In this document: one piece after another, positions 1 to 9,489 of the stretch
Position numbering within the stretch: the first letter of the stretch is position 1
How the letters are laid out: each line of letters begins with the position of its first letter
Assembly (NCBI GenBank): GCA_963976435.1
Contig: CAXBKQ010000003.1
Location: 1-64,000 of the forward strand
Origin: CAKZNE01 sp963976435
Lineage (GTDB): Bacteria > Bacteroidota > Bacteroidia > Flavobacteriales > Schleiferiaceae
Length of the DNA: 64,000 nucleotides
Reading direction: 5' to 3'
The notes under the pieces: model-generated
Told to the model about the DNA's origin: nothing
What the model saw: only the letters and a program-made list of their open reading frames with translations
Databases searched by the model: none
Position numbers and translations under genes: made by a program

Positions 1-433
1 TCTGAAACTTATGTAATAAGGAAAATCTCGATTAATATGGCTTAGATTTGTCAAAGGCAAATTTATTTGGTTAAAAGACTGAATATCAAATCTAAAATTC
101 CGTGACTAAAATTATTTAGGACGGATGTGAGTTTATCAATCTACCCTCATTTCTTATTGGCCTATTGATGGTCAAAAACAAACTACTTCCAAGCCCAAAA
201 GACTAAAAATCTAATAGATTTTTACTGCTAACTCAGCCAAGAATAGGATAACCAATTTTTATGCTTATAGGCTTGATTAATTCCTAAAATTCCTTAATTT
301 TTATTGGCCCCCTTTTTATTTTGATAGCTATTTATTTAATAGCTGTAGACCCATGGTTCTGATACTCAATGCCTAGAAAAAATAATAGTCTATAGCTCCG
401 ATAAACAAATGATAATTTTTATTTTTAGGCTAA
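1..433. other. Intergenic region upstream of sensor kinase
   Basis: No convincing gene is seen here on either strand. The stretch is AT-rich. One inverted repeat, AGCTATT (326-332) and AATAGCT (338-344) with a 5-nt spacer, lies about 90 nt before the sensor-kinase start. It could be a weak hairpin or a regulator site. No clear TAnnTTTG promoter was found. Confidence 0.5.
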
Positions 434-3400
434 ATGAGCAAAGGAAAATTTTATTGCGAAAATGTTTTTAGGAATATACTGGGTGTTTTTCTGATAATTC
501 ATGCTTCCACCTTATATTCTCAAATTTCCTTGGATACTAGTTTAAGCTTTCCCAATTATCATATTAAGAAAATAAATACAGAAGATGGTCTTCCATTAAA
601 TGAAATAATGGATTTACATTTTACCAGCACTAATTTCCTATGGATTTCCACAAGGGCTGGTTTGGTTCGATATGATGGTAGAAAATTTTCACCCATAGAA
701 AGTGTAAACGGAAAAAAAATTACGAGCTTAAAATACCCCTGGTTTTATCATATAAAGGGAGAGGCTCCTATATTGGGTTTCTCTAGAAGCCAATTTCTAC
801 AAATTGATAGCCAAGGGCTGGGTTTGAAAATTCGTCCAAATTTGGGGAGATACAAACTAGGAAACCGTAGCTCATTTATAAGAACAAAAGAATCTGAAAC
901 CTATTTTTTTACAAAAATACCCACCAGTGATAGTAGCTATTATTATGGAATAAATGATATTGATATACACTATAAATTGGGTAATGAGAGATTGCCCATT
1001 AAATGCCCTGAAGGTTCCCCTGCTCTTAGGGTGTTGAGAACTTTTTCTATCCAAAATAGGGTCTTCAATTTTACAAGCGATGGTTATTTTTTAGAATTCA
1101 AGCTCGATGAGATTGATACAATCCTCAGACTGCCAGATTTTAATTTTGAGGCTGAAGAATCCTTTCCTAGTCAGGTAATATGGAATTATGGTTCTAAGGC
1201 CACCTTTCTTTTCCATAATAGAATGTTATACAAACTGAGCTTAGAAAATGGAGCATTCAAAATAAAATATTTTGCCAAGAACCTTCCAAACTATAATTAC
1301 CAAGTGGCCGAGCATATTGAAGATTCTGAAATGCTTTTTTTGGGAACGATGCGAAATGGGCTAATTCAAATAAGTAAATCCAGTATAAAACAAATATCAA
1401 TCCTGGATTTTTGTCCATCAAATTTCGATACTTATGCCTTGGTGGAAATAGGAAAAGATTCAATTATGAATTCTTCTGGTGTTTTATTTCATAATAATAA
1501 GGCGAGCTGCGAGCTTCTGTTTCATAAGGCCTTCCGGCCCAGGACCTTGTTTTACGATGAAGAAAGTGAACGTATTTATGGTGCCGGGAAAAAAGGACTC
1601 GCCTATTATTCCAAATCCAGATTGAAAGAAAGAGATCCTCCAATTATCCCTAATGTTCCTAGAAGTGCTTGCAAGACAATCATTAAGCATAGATCCAAAA
1701 TATATTTTACCTTAAGTAGTATTGGATTATGTGTTTTGGAGAATGATAGTGTGAAAGAGGTGCTGAGCATTCCAGAAATATATCACTTGCGCACCCATCA
1801 ATTAAAAGTCCTGTCCGACAGTATTTTAGTTTTGGCCGGTTCTTTTGGATTATTGGAGATTAATCTTAACCAAAACAACTATAAAACCATTTTAGGTCCT
1901 AATAGTATTGAGATCACCTCTGTTAATATTTACGACGAGCAATATTGGATTACTACCTTCAGGCAGGGTATTTTTATTAGAAAAGACGGGAACTGGCATT
2001 CTTTTAATCCAGAGCAATTTCCAGAGCTCAAAAACTGTCATGAAATTAGGTTTCTAGACAATAGAGTTTTTCTCCCCACCAATGCTGGCCTATTTTCTTT
2101 TTATATTAAGGAGGTAATAGCGAATAGCCTAAATAATGATAAAAAAATTGCTGGCTATACTTTTGGGAAAGAAGACGGATTATTTTCTTATGAATTTAAT
2201 GGACGCTCTCAAATAGCATCCATACATACTGAGGATGATAAGCTTATTTTTCCAAACTTAAATGGTATTGTAATTTTTGATAATAAACAATTTCAGCCAC
2301 CAAGGATTAACAAGGAAGTCTATTTAGAATATCTAATCCTCGATAAAAAAGATACCTGCTCTCCAAATGAATTGAATTTTCCTCACAATTTTCAAAGTTT
2401 GCATGCCAAAGTTACCCACCCTTTTTATGGCAGAGCTTCCAATTCAAAATTGTTTTATCGAATTCCAGAAATTAGTCAAAACTGGAATTCCTTTAATCCT
2501 GATGATCCTATACGAATAGATCGATTGCCTTGGGGAAATTATTCTTTACAATTAAATATACCGGGTGTGGCAGCATCAGAAGATCAAATTCAAAGTCTTT
2601 TTAAATTTTCAGTTAGTCCACCATTTTACCTTACACCATCTTTCATTCTTATTGTGCTGTTATCAATAGCCGCTCTAATTTTTTCGCTATTTTTTATAAG
2701 TGCCAAAAGAGAAAGGCGGAGGGAAATTGAATTAGAAAGCATTATCCAAGAAAGAACAAACTCCCTAGCAGAGAGTAAGAAAAATGTGGAAAAAGCCATA
2801 AGAATTCGAGATAAAATGATCACGGTTTTTTCCCACGATATAAGAGGACCTCTAGGCTTTTTTAAAAAAATAGTATCGGAGATTCAGGACAAGGTTGCTA
2901 AAACCAATTTTAGGGATATTGAAAATGAACTGAACCAACTTTATATGAGTTCAGAATCTTCCTATGAAACGGCAAGTAGTGTTATTAAATGGATAGAAGG
3001 TCAAATTAATCCTTTAGTGGAATTAAAGGAAATTATGGATCTTGAAGAAATTGTTCTGGGGTTATTGTTGAATAAAAGGGGAGAGTTTGAAAAGCTAAAT
3101 CTAAAGGTCAACTTTTCCATTTCGGAAGACTGTAAATTTCCATTTGAAAAAGGAGGTTTGGAAATTATCTTAAATAATATCATTCAAAACTCCATTAAAT
3201 ATGCCAATAGTAAAATAGAAATAAAGGCCAAGGTATCCCAAAACCAAGTCCATATTTCGGTGGAGGATGATGGAGGAGGAATTCAGGATCTTGATGTGCT
3301 AAATAAATTAAATAAAGGAGGAACTGTAGAGAGCAGGCTTGGTAAAAATGGTCAGGTAGGCGCAGGATTGGGTCTGTATTTAGTGAGGGAAATTGTGCAT

Positions 3401-3484
3401 CGCAATAATGGAAGCATACTCTTCGAAAACTATAATCAAGGACTTAAAGTAAATATAAGCTTAGCCTATGATCCTGATTCATAA
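434..3484 (+). CDS. Membrane sensor histidine kinase with Reg_prop propeller and Y_Y_Y domain
   Basis: Predicted inner-membrane sensor histidine kinase with a large periplasmic sensor. A signal-like hydrophobic segment (about residues 13-30) is followed by beta-propeller-type repeats; the motif ITSTRAGLVRYDG-like 'FLWISTRAGLVRYDG' near residue 70 is typical of Reg_prop repeats. A Y_Y_Y-type beta-sandwich sits around 650-725 and one membrane helix at about 735-757. The cytoplasmic kinase has the phospho-acceptor motif FSHDIRGPL with His801, an N-box (NNIIQNSIKYAN), and glycine boxes DDGGGI and GAGLGL. The architecture resembles Bacteroidota hybrid two-component systems, but the protein stops after the ATPase domain: receiver and AraC-type HTH domains are absent. 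No response regulator gene is adjacent; the next gene is a TPR-HTH protein 600 nt away. The ligand cannot be inferred. Confidence 0.88.
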   Translation: MSKGKFYCENVFRNILGVFLIIHASTLYSQISLDTSLSFPNYHIKKINTEDGLPLNEIMDLHFTSTNFLWISTRAGLVRYDGRKFSPIESVNGKKITSLKYPWFYHIKGEAPILGFSRSQFLQIDSQGLGLKIRPNLGRYKLGNRSSFIRTKESETYFFTKIPTSDSSYYYGINDIDIHYKLGNERLPIKCPEGSPALRVLRTFSIQNRVFNFTSDGYFLEFKLDEIDTILRLPDFNFEAEESFPSQVIWNYGSKATFLFHNRMLYKLSLENGAFKIKYFAKNLPNYNYQVAEHIEDSEMLFLGTMRNGLIQISKSSIKQISILDFCPSNFDTYALVEIGKDSIMNSSGVLFHNNKASCELLFHKAFRPRTLFYDEESERIYGAGKKGLAYYSKSRLKERDPPIIPNVPRSACKTIIKHRSKIYFTLSSIGLCVLENDSVKEVLSIPEIYHLRTHQLKVLSDSILVLAGSFGLLEINLNQNNYKTILGPNSIEITSVNIYDEQYWITTFRQGIFIRKDGNWHSFNPEQFPELKNCHEIRFLDNRVFLPTNAGLFSFYIKEVIANSLNNDKKIAGYTFGKEDGLFSYEFNGRSQIASIHTEDDKLIFPNLNGIVIFDNKQFQPPRINKEVYLEYLILDKKDTCSPNELNFPHNFQSLHAKVTHPFYGRASNSKLFYRIPEISQNWNSFNPDDPIRIDRLPWGNYSLQLNIPGVAASEDQIQSLFKFSVSPPFYLTPSFILIVLLSIAALIFSLFFISAKRERRREIELESIIQERTNSLAESKKNVEKAIRIRDKMITVFSHDIRGPLGFFKKIVSEIQDKVAKTNFRDIENELNQLYMSSESSYETASSVIKWIEGQINPLVELKEIMDLEEIVLGLLLNKRGEFEKLNLKVNFSISEDCKFPFEKGGLEIILNNIIQNSIKYANSKIEIKAKVSQNQVHISVEDDGGGIQDLDVLNKLNKGGTVESRLGKNGQVGAGLGLYLVREIVHRNNGSILFENYNQGLKVNISLAYDPDS

Positions 3485-4088
3485 TGAGAATCCCATTTTA
3501 AGTATGTTTAAATTCAATTGGATACTGGTTGGTGGAAGAAAAATTAGAAAAACATAAATCCCAAGATATATTTTATAGCTCGGCTTGATTTAAGTAGGAG
3601 CCTCATTTTTAGCTTATTTCTGAAACAAGACCTTCTTTCTCCATAGACTCTTAACACTCGTTTTCAGTTTCTTTTTACTCCGCTGCCGGTTCTAGTGGAA
3701 GTAAATTTTAAAAACTTTTTTGGATTTGGTTCAGCTAATTGATTTGAGGATTGTTTAATGGCATTTAATGAAACATGCTAGCCTAGCCTTTTTCTTGCCA
3801 GCTTCATGGTTGTGTGCTATAAAATTTAAAATAACTTGGTGAAACGAACTACATGAATGTAGAACGAAGTATAGTCTTAAATAGCTCTTAATCAAAATTT
3901 TAAAATTTTTCGAGACTAAATCGAGACCATTATTTTTTGGTTAAGAATAAAATTTGGTCCTTATTTGTTTTAAGTAATATGAAATACTTTTTCTAATTGG
4001 AATGCCATTAATGAACCGACTTAAACTTTGAAGGAAATATTACCTTCCAGTGTATTTAAATTTTAGATAATCAAACCTGGTAGAATTT
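3485..4088. other. Intergenic region with short repeats before TPR-HTH regulator
   Basis: No gene was recognised in about 600 nt. Three small elements stand out. CTACAT-GA-ATGTAG (3849-3862) is a near-palindrome. TCGAGAC occurs twice, at 3910-3916 and 3921-3927, exactly 11 nt apart and so on the same helix face. A weak 5-bp hairpin, GAGG-like GAAGG/CCTTC (4030-4047), lies 40 nt before the next start. These may be regulator sites for the downstream gene, but nothing confirms it. Confidence 0.45.
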
Positions 4089-5864
4089 ATGAGATATAGG
4101 GCTAAATTAAAATCATTCAGAACTCTGCTATTTCTGGGCATATTGATTTTATCCTCAAGGAATAATGCTTTATCTCAGGCCTTTCCAAATAATTATTCAA
4201 AAGCAAATAAAACATTTCAAGATAATAGCTTAGGTGCTGAAGACTTAGGTCTTTTATTGGATTCTTTAGGAACCCTAAACCCTGATGAAGACTCCTTATC
4301 ATGGTTAATCCCAACCATAGTGGAAAGAGTAATTGGAGTTAGGGATAGTGTTTTATTGGCTAATACCTATTCCAAATTCTCTGTTCTTTTTGGTAATATG
4401 TATAGAGATTTGAATAAGTCTTTGGAATACAATGAAAAATCATTGGTTTTATTTCAGAATATTCCCAGTATGAGTCGGAAGCTTTTACAGGCTACTTCCT
4501 TACAAATGTTAATGCTGTATGACAATCAGCAGGAAAAGGAAGCCTTAGGGTATGCCTTAAAATTAAAGGATCTTTCCGAACAACAAGAGGAAATTGTAGC
4601 TAAACTTTATGGCTATAGACAATTATGTTCTTTTTATATTAAAATACCTGATTTTGAAAGAGCAGAAGAATATTGTAGAATAGGGATTAGGACCAATAAA
4701 AAGGAAGGTAGAATTAACTTTCTACCAGTTTTTTATGAAACACTAGCGATCATCAAAAGTGTAAATGGAAACAATTTAGATAGTGTAATTTATTATCGAA
4801 AAAAGGGAATTAACCTTCCAAATGTTCAAGAATATGAACTTCCAGTAAGTTACAGGAATTTAGCTATGGATTTTCGCGACTTGGGCCTGTTGGATAGTGC
4901 TCAGTTGTATTTCAATAAATCGATCCAACTCTCTAAGAAATACCCTTGGCCCGCTGTAACAAATAGCACATTTATCGAATATGCTAGATTCTTACTGATG
5001 GTGAATCAGCCCGAAAAAGCCGCTTCGATTATAGATTCCTTGCTGCAAAATGCGCCTTTGAATTCTGGTGAATTGGGAAGTTTGTATAAAGTAAAACTAG
5101 GAATTAGTTATGAGTTGAATGATTACCGAGCTTTCAATTTAACCCTAATCAAAAGGGATTCCTTGCTAATGGATAAATATGATAGGGAAAAAGCAGCATC
5201 TAGGGAAGAAATGGTAGCCAAATATGAGCTTGTGGAAAAAGAGGCTAAGAACATTAGGCTAGAGCAAAAAAATGAAAGTTATAAATCGTTTATCGCTTTA
5301 TTTATAATAATCCTTTTGGCTTTGTTAATAGTTTTATTGTTGCTTAGAGATAGAGCAAAAAAGCGAGAAGAATTTTTGGAATTAAAAGCAGATAAGGAGG
5401 TCAAACAATTGAAATTTGTTCAGGATAAATTTGAATTTCAGAGAGAACAATTAAGAGACAATATTAATGAGTTAATGATGCAACAAAATCGAAATTTGGA
5501 GCTCATGGAAATGGTGGAAGAGATTAGATCGAGTTCGGAAAATAAAATTGTAGAAAATAAGGCCATTATTATTCAAAGAAAGTTGAAAAGTTACTCGAGT
5601 GAGGATACTCTGATGAAACTTAGAAGACAAGGAAAAAATGTTTATCCGAAACTATATGACTTTTTAGAGGATCATCCTTCAGGTTCAAACAAGGTGGAAA
5701 TTACCTATTGTTTAATGATAGTAATGAAATATTCTCAAGAAGAAGTGGCAAGGGCTCTTCAAAGGTCTGATAAGGCAATTAAAAGCTTGCGATATAGAAT
5801 TAGGAAAAAATTAAAATTGCCTGAAAACGAATCTCTTATAGATTTTTTGAATTCTAAAATTTAG
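4089..5864 (+). CDS. Membrane-anchored TPR protein with C-terminal HTH
   Basis: Predicted one-pass membrane transcription regulator of a type common in Bacteroidota. An N-terminal signal-like segment (about residues 10-28) leads into a helical TPR-like region (about 60-380) that would lie in the periplasm. A strong membrane helix follows at about 400-421 (SFIALFIIILLALLIVLLLL), then a charged coiled coil (425-500). The C-terminal 65 residues, with YSQEEVARALQRSDKAIKSL, look like a LuxR/sigma-4-type helix-turn-helix. This layout suggests sensing outside and DNA binding inside without a phosphorelay. It lies between the orphan sensor kinase and a PI-PLC-like gene 72 nt downstream, which it might control. 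The target genes are unknown. Confidence 0.78.
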   Translation: MRYRAKLKSFRTLLFLGILILSSRNNALSQAFPNNYSKANKTFQDNSLGAEDLGLLLDSLGTLNPDEDSLSWLIPTIVERVIGVRDSVLLANTYSKFSVLFGNMYRDLNKSLEYNEKSLVLFQNIPSMSRKLLQATSLQMLMLYDNQQEKEALGYALKLKDLSEQQEEIVAKLYGYRQLCSFYIKIPDFERAEEYCRIGIRTNKKEGRINFLPVFYETLAIIKSVNGNNLDSVIYYRKKGINLPNVQEYELPVSYRNLAMDFRDLGLLDSAQLYFNKSIQLSKKYPWPAVTNSTFIEYARFLLMVNQPEKAASIIDSLLQNAPLNSGELGSLYKVKLGISYELNDYRAFNLTLIKRDSLLMDKYDREKAASREEMVAKYELVEKEAKNIRLEQKNESYKSFIALFIIILLALLIVLLLLRDRAKKREEFLELKADKEVKQLKFVQDKFEFQREQLRDNINELMMQQNRNLELMEMVEEIRSSSENKIVENKAIIIQRKLKSYSSEDTLMKLRRQGKNVYPKLYDFLEDHPSGSNKVEITYCLMIVMKYSQEEVARALQRSDKAIKSLRYRIRKKLKLPENESLIDFLNSKI

Positions 5865-5936
5865 AGTCCCAAATAAATGACATTCCATTCTTTTTGATTG
5901 AACCTAAACCCCCTTATTTAATTAAAATTTTGCATT

Positions 5937-7001
5937 ATGAACCCACCTGACAATTTTGAAAATAATCCTCAGCTTTCTGAAGCCATAAATCTTGGAAGTT
6001 ATCACCGGCCAAATGGATATTCCCATGATGGATACGTGAAAACTAGTAACCCAAATTGGCTGTCTAAATTACCAGATGACACCAAGCTTAGTCATTTGTC
6101 AATTCCAGGGACTCATGATTCAATGTCCTTTTATGGTGGCGATGCGGTTCAAACTCAATCTATGTCGTTAGAGAACCAATTGAAATCAGGAATTAGAGCC
6201 TTTGACATTCGTTGCCGTCTAATCAATGGTTCATTGGCCATACACCATGGCGCCATTTTTCAAAAGACCTATTTTAATGATGTTTTGAATACAATGGTTG
6301 GTTTTCTTAAAGGAAAGGGTCAAGAAAATGAAACTATTTACATGCGCGTTAAAAAGGAGTATACAGATAGTCCAAAAAATCCTAAAACATCTTTTCAGGA
6401 GACCTTTGAAAAATACTGGAATGCTAGTTCTTGTAAGGATTATGTTTGGAGGCAAAGGGGAGGATCATTTTCTCAAAACCCAAGTTTGAAGGAAACTAGA
6501 GGTAAAATTGTTTTGCTTCAAGACTTTGAAAGTACAATTGAATATGGTATTTCGTATAAAAAATCATTTAATATTCAAGATGTCTATAAATTGAAATCAA
6601 ATTGGAGTCTCTATGATAAGTGGTTGGAGGTGAAAAATCATCTTCATGAGGCTGACAGAGTGGGAAGTATGGAAACCTCTTATATTAATTACCTGTCTTC
6701 ATCTACAGGTTCTTTTCCTTATTTTGTAGCTAGTGGCCAAAGTAGCCCAAAAACTGGAGCTCCATTACTTAGTACGGGACTGATAACCGCGGAACACGTT
6801 CATAAGTATCAAGATTTCCCAAAAGTGGATTGCCTTGGAAGCCTTTGTACAATTGCTTTTGAAGGCACAAATAATCTTACGAGCTGCAGACTTGGAGGAT
6901 CTGGTTACGCCAATAGAATAGGTATTTTAATGATCGATTTTCCTGGCCCAGAATTGATATCGGGTATAATCAACAAATTAAAGAATGGTCGGGTTCATTA
7001 G
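5937..7001 (+). CDS. Phosphatidylinositol-specific phospholipase C X-domain protein
   Basis: Predicted bacterial-type PI-PLC-fold phosphodiesterase, metal-independent in characterised relatives. The X-box is clear: SIPGTHDSMSF with candidate general base His60, then the segment around IRAFDIRCR (residues 86-94), and the second catalytic-region histidines in LAIHHGAIF (His103/His104). A typical bacterial PI-PLC is about 300 residues, so 354 fits a single domain. No Sec signal peptide is visible: the N-terminus is polar and rich in Asn and Pro. That is odd, because most bacterial members are exported; the protein may be cytoplasmic, or the true start may differ. The gene follows the TPR-HTH regulator by 72 nt. 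Substrate is not predictable: family members cleave PI, GPI anchors or other glycerophosphodiesters. Confidence 0.82.
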   Translation: MNPPDNFENNPQLSEAINLGSYHRPNGYSHDGYVKTSNPNWLSKLPDDTKLSHLSIPGTHDSMSFYGGDAVQTQSMSLENQLKSGIRAFDIRCRLINGSLAIHHGAIFQKTYFNDVLNTMVGFLKGKGQENETIYMRVKKEYTDSPKNPKTSFQETFEKYWNASSCKDYVWRQRGGSFSQNPSLKETRGKIVLLQDFESTIEYGISYKKSFNIQDVYKLKSNWSLYDKWLEVKNHLHEADRVGSMETSYINYLSSSTGSFPYFVASGQSSPKTGAPLLSTGLITAEHVHKYQDFPKVDCLGSLCTIAFEGTNNLTSCRLGGSGYANRIGILMIDFPGPELISGIINKLKNGRVH

Positions 7002-7153
7002 CTTTTAAGGGATATTTGAAAATCGAGGCTATACTTTGTTTCTTTTTCAATATATCCAATAGATTTTAAGCAAAAATCTGTGTAGTATAGGGTTTTTGTT
7101 CGACCAGTGTGAAAGGTTCTATTATTAATTTTTCAATTGATTAATTCATTTCC

Positions 7154-8821
7154 TTAGAGGCCCAGGCTTGCGCAGGTTTCCGGAGGAACCAAAACTTCAT
7201 ATATTTTGTTATTTACAGCAATAATATTTGGTTCAATGTGATCAACATCAGCAAAAACAGCCCTGATATCATAACTAAGCCCCTCTTCAAAAGCATGGCT
7301 TGCAATTTGCCGCAATGATCTGTTTTTTGAAGTTATAACCAGAAAGGGATTTCCCCATCGATCTCCAGATCCAGAGAGGCGTTTGTATAATTTGACACCA
7401 GCTGGTGGTTTCACCAAATTGGACCCGCATTTGATCACATAACCTATATACAATGGAAGTTTATTGGGGGGTGGAATGGATATGAAGAACATAATACGAC
7501 GTTTTCTTCCAGTAACATACCTTCTACTGCTTCCTTGAAATGTAAAGGGGTGACCACTACCTCGGATTATCAGTTTTAACTCTGTTACTACAAAACTGAG
7601 ATTTCGATCATCAGTTTCCTTTTTGCGCAAAACAATTTTTGATTCTTTCCATTCTTGGTCATTTGCTCTAAATCTACCGCCTTTCCAAGTTCTTTCCTTT
7701 CCCACCTTAACTCCATCGATTGTTTTATATCCTCTAAGAAAGAAAGTTCCTCTTTCTGTTACTCCTCCTTTACCGGTGTCGATTTTAAAAGCAAAGGTTA
7801 TTTCGAATGTTTTTAATTTCTTAAATCGTTTTTTAAAATTTTTCACCAACTTAAAAAATGATAGGTGGCTTATCTCTGGTTCCACAAATAAGCCGTTGGC
7901 ATCAGATTTCACCTCTAGATCATTTTCAAATTTCCAATCAGATTCACCTTCGGTATAACTTATTAATCCCAAAGAATCACCAGATGAAAAGGGGACTAAA
8001 GTGTTTGGATTAATCATATCATTAGGAAGCGAAATTCTTGTGCTTATTCCAGCATTTTGAAAATTTGTTACTTTTTCACCTCCTACCGTCATGTTTATTT
8101 CAAAGGTAGGGGTAGATTCTTGTTCAAGATCATCTGTCGTTCCATCCAAATGTATTGTAGATGGGGTTAGGGCTTCCAAGGCTTCTTGGCTTATGGAAGA
8201 TGTATCACTAAAACTCAAAATGGTGATGTCTAAATTTCCCGAAAGCCCAATTCCTTCACTATTCAAAAAACCAACGTTTGTCCCAATATCCAAGGAAATT
8301 TGGCTACTTCCATCATCACTTTGTGCATTGAAGGTTTGAGGACTTGTTAAAAAGCCAGTGCTGAGGTCAAGAGAGGTTGAGGCTACATTTGTCCCAATAA
8401 TGGGCTTACTAGTGTTTAGTAGTTCAATGAAATCGGTATAATAATAATCCTCCTCAAAAATGGAAATATTGAGGTTTTTAGATTTATATACATTACTTTC
8501 CAAAGAAATAGCAAAGTTTATGGGATCATTAGGCTGTGGTACAGCATTTTTTTCCAAGATTAATTGAATAGAATTGTTTTGAACCGAATAATTTTTAGTT
8601 CCGTTGCTAGCATAGACGTATTGTGCATCTTCCCCACTAATTGTAATGGTAAAAGGTTCTGTTGAGATTATTTCATCCCCACCTATTTCTGAAAGTTCAA
8701 TATCCACAACATAGTCATAGAAAGCGGGATTTATATGAACATTAAAATCATCTATTGGGTTTTTGCAGGATGATGAAATTACAAACAGAAGGACCAAAAC
8801 AAAGAATGACTTTTTTTTCAT
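7154..8821 (-). CDS. Large predicted lipoprotein of unknown function
   Basis: The first 20 residues form a lipoprotein signal ending in a lipobox (VISSSCKN), so the mature protein should be lipid-anchored at Cys20. The rest (555 residues in all) is rich in Ser, Thr and Asn and reads as a series of beta-sandwich modules, with no catalytic motif that I recognise. A basic stretch near residue 330 (FKKRFKKLKTF) separates an N-terminal acidic half from a C-terminal half with many Lys/Arg strands. The gene is convergent with the PI-PLC gene. It may be a surface or periplasmic binding protein, but this is a guess from composition only. Confidence 0.7.
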   Translation of the reverse strand: MKKKSFFVLVLLFVISSSCKNPIDDFNVHINPAFYDYVVDIELSEIGGDEIISTEPFTITISGEDAQYVYASNGTKNYSVQNNSIQLILEKNAVPQPNDPINFAISLESNVYKSKNLNISIFEEDYYYTDFIELLNTSKPIIGTNVASTSLDLSTGFLTSPQTFNAQSDDGSSQISLDIGTNVGFLNSEGIGLSGNLDITILSFSDTSSISQEALEALTPSTIHLDGTTDDLEQESTPTFEINMTVGGEKVTNFQNAGISTRISLPNDMINPNTLVPFSSGDSLGLISYTEGESDWKFENDLEVKSDANGLFVEPEISHLSFFKLVKNFKKRFKKLKTFEITFAFKIDTGKGGVTERGTFFLRGYKTIDGVKVGKERTWKGGRFRANDQEWKESKIVLRKKETDDRNLSFVVTELKLIIRGSGHPFTFQGSSRRYVTGRKRRIMFFISIPPPNKLPLYIGYVIKCGSNLVKPPAGVKLYKRLSGSGDRWGNPFLVITSKNRSLRQIASHAFEEGLSYDIRAVFADVDHIEPNIIAVNNKIYEVLVPPETCASLGL

Positions 8822-9489
8822 TTTATTTTCGATAAGGGTGTGGAAGCGTAAATAAAAGGTTATTGAAATTAAAATCCAAAATTATTAAGGCCTCTAATAG
8901 GTCTCGTTTTTTATTTTAAAAGGTTTCTAAGGGGTTTGTGTAAGTAGAATATTACAGTCAATCTCATTTTTCAATACAGCGCTTATTGAAAAGCCTTTTA
9001 TGTCCATATCCTCATTGTTAAAATTAGGAATGAATAAAGTTTTATAAATCAGTTCACATCGGCCATTGAAAGCTGGCTTTTTTTACTAAAAATTATCAGG
9101 AGCTTTATTTTCAATAAGTTCATAAGTCAAGATTAAATGTTGAGAATTGAAAAATAAAAAGCTGAATTGCAAAAAAAAAAAAAGAACTCAGGTTGAAATG
9201 AAAATTGATATTCCCATTCTTCATCGGCCCTAAAAAAAGTGAAAAAAAAATTAGCTTCACTTCAAATAAATTCCTATACTAGCTATATTCAATTCAATAA
9301 GCCAGTCCCGAATTAATTTGGCTTATTCTACAGATGATTTAAAGTCCTATTTAAATGTTGGTTCTCTATTTTTTGAGTGCTTCTTTTTGAAGTTCTTTTA
9401 GAATTTTTGAATTCTAGAGATTGCTCATAACCCCAATTGACTTTTAAAAAGGCTCAAAAGAAAAAAACCTTGATATTGATTAATTTAAA
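8822..9489. other. Divergent intergenic region upstream of catabolic operon
   Basis: The 668 nt between two divergent genes hold no recognisable gene. There is a run of 13 A (9171-9183). An inverted repeat AAGTGAA (9237-9243)/TTCACTT (9256-9262), spaced by 12 nt, lies about 230 nt upstream of the aminotransferase start and could be an operator or hairpin. No consensus -7 element was found for either flanking gene. Confidence 0.5.

Noticed and set aside
9171..9183. 13-A run as a phase-variable tract
   Set aside because: It is about 300 nt upstream of the next start codon and not next to a promoter element that I can see, so an on/off switch is not supported.
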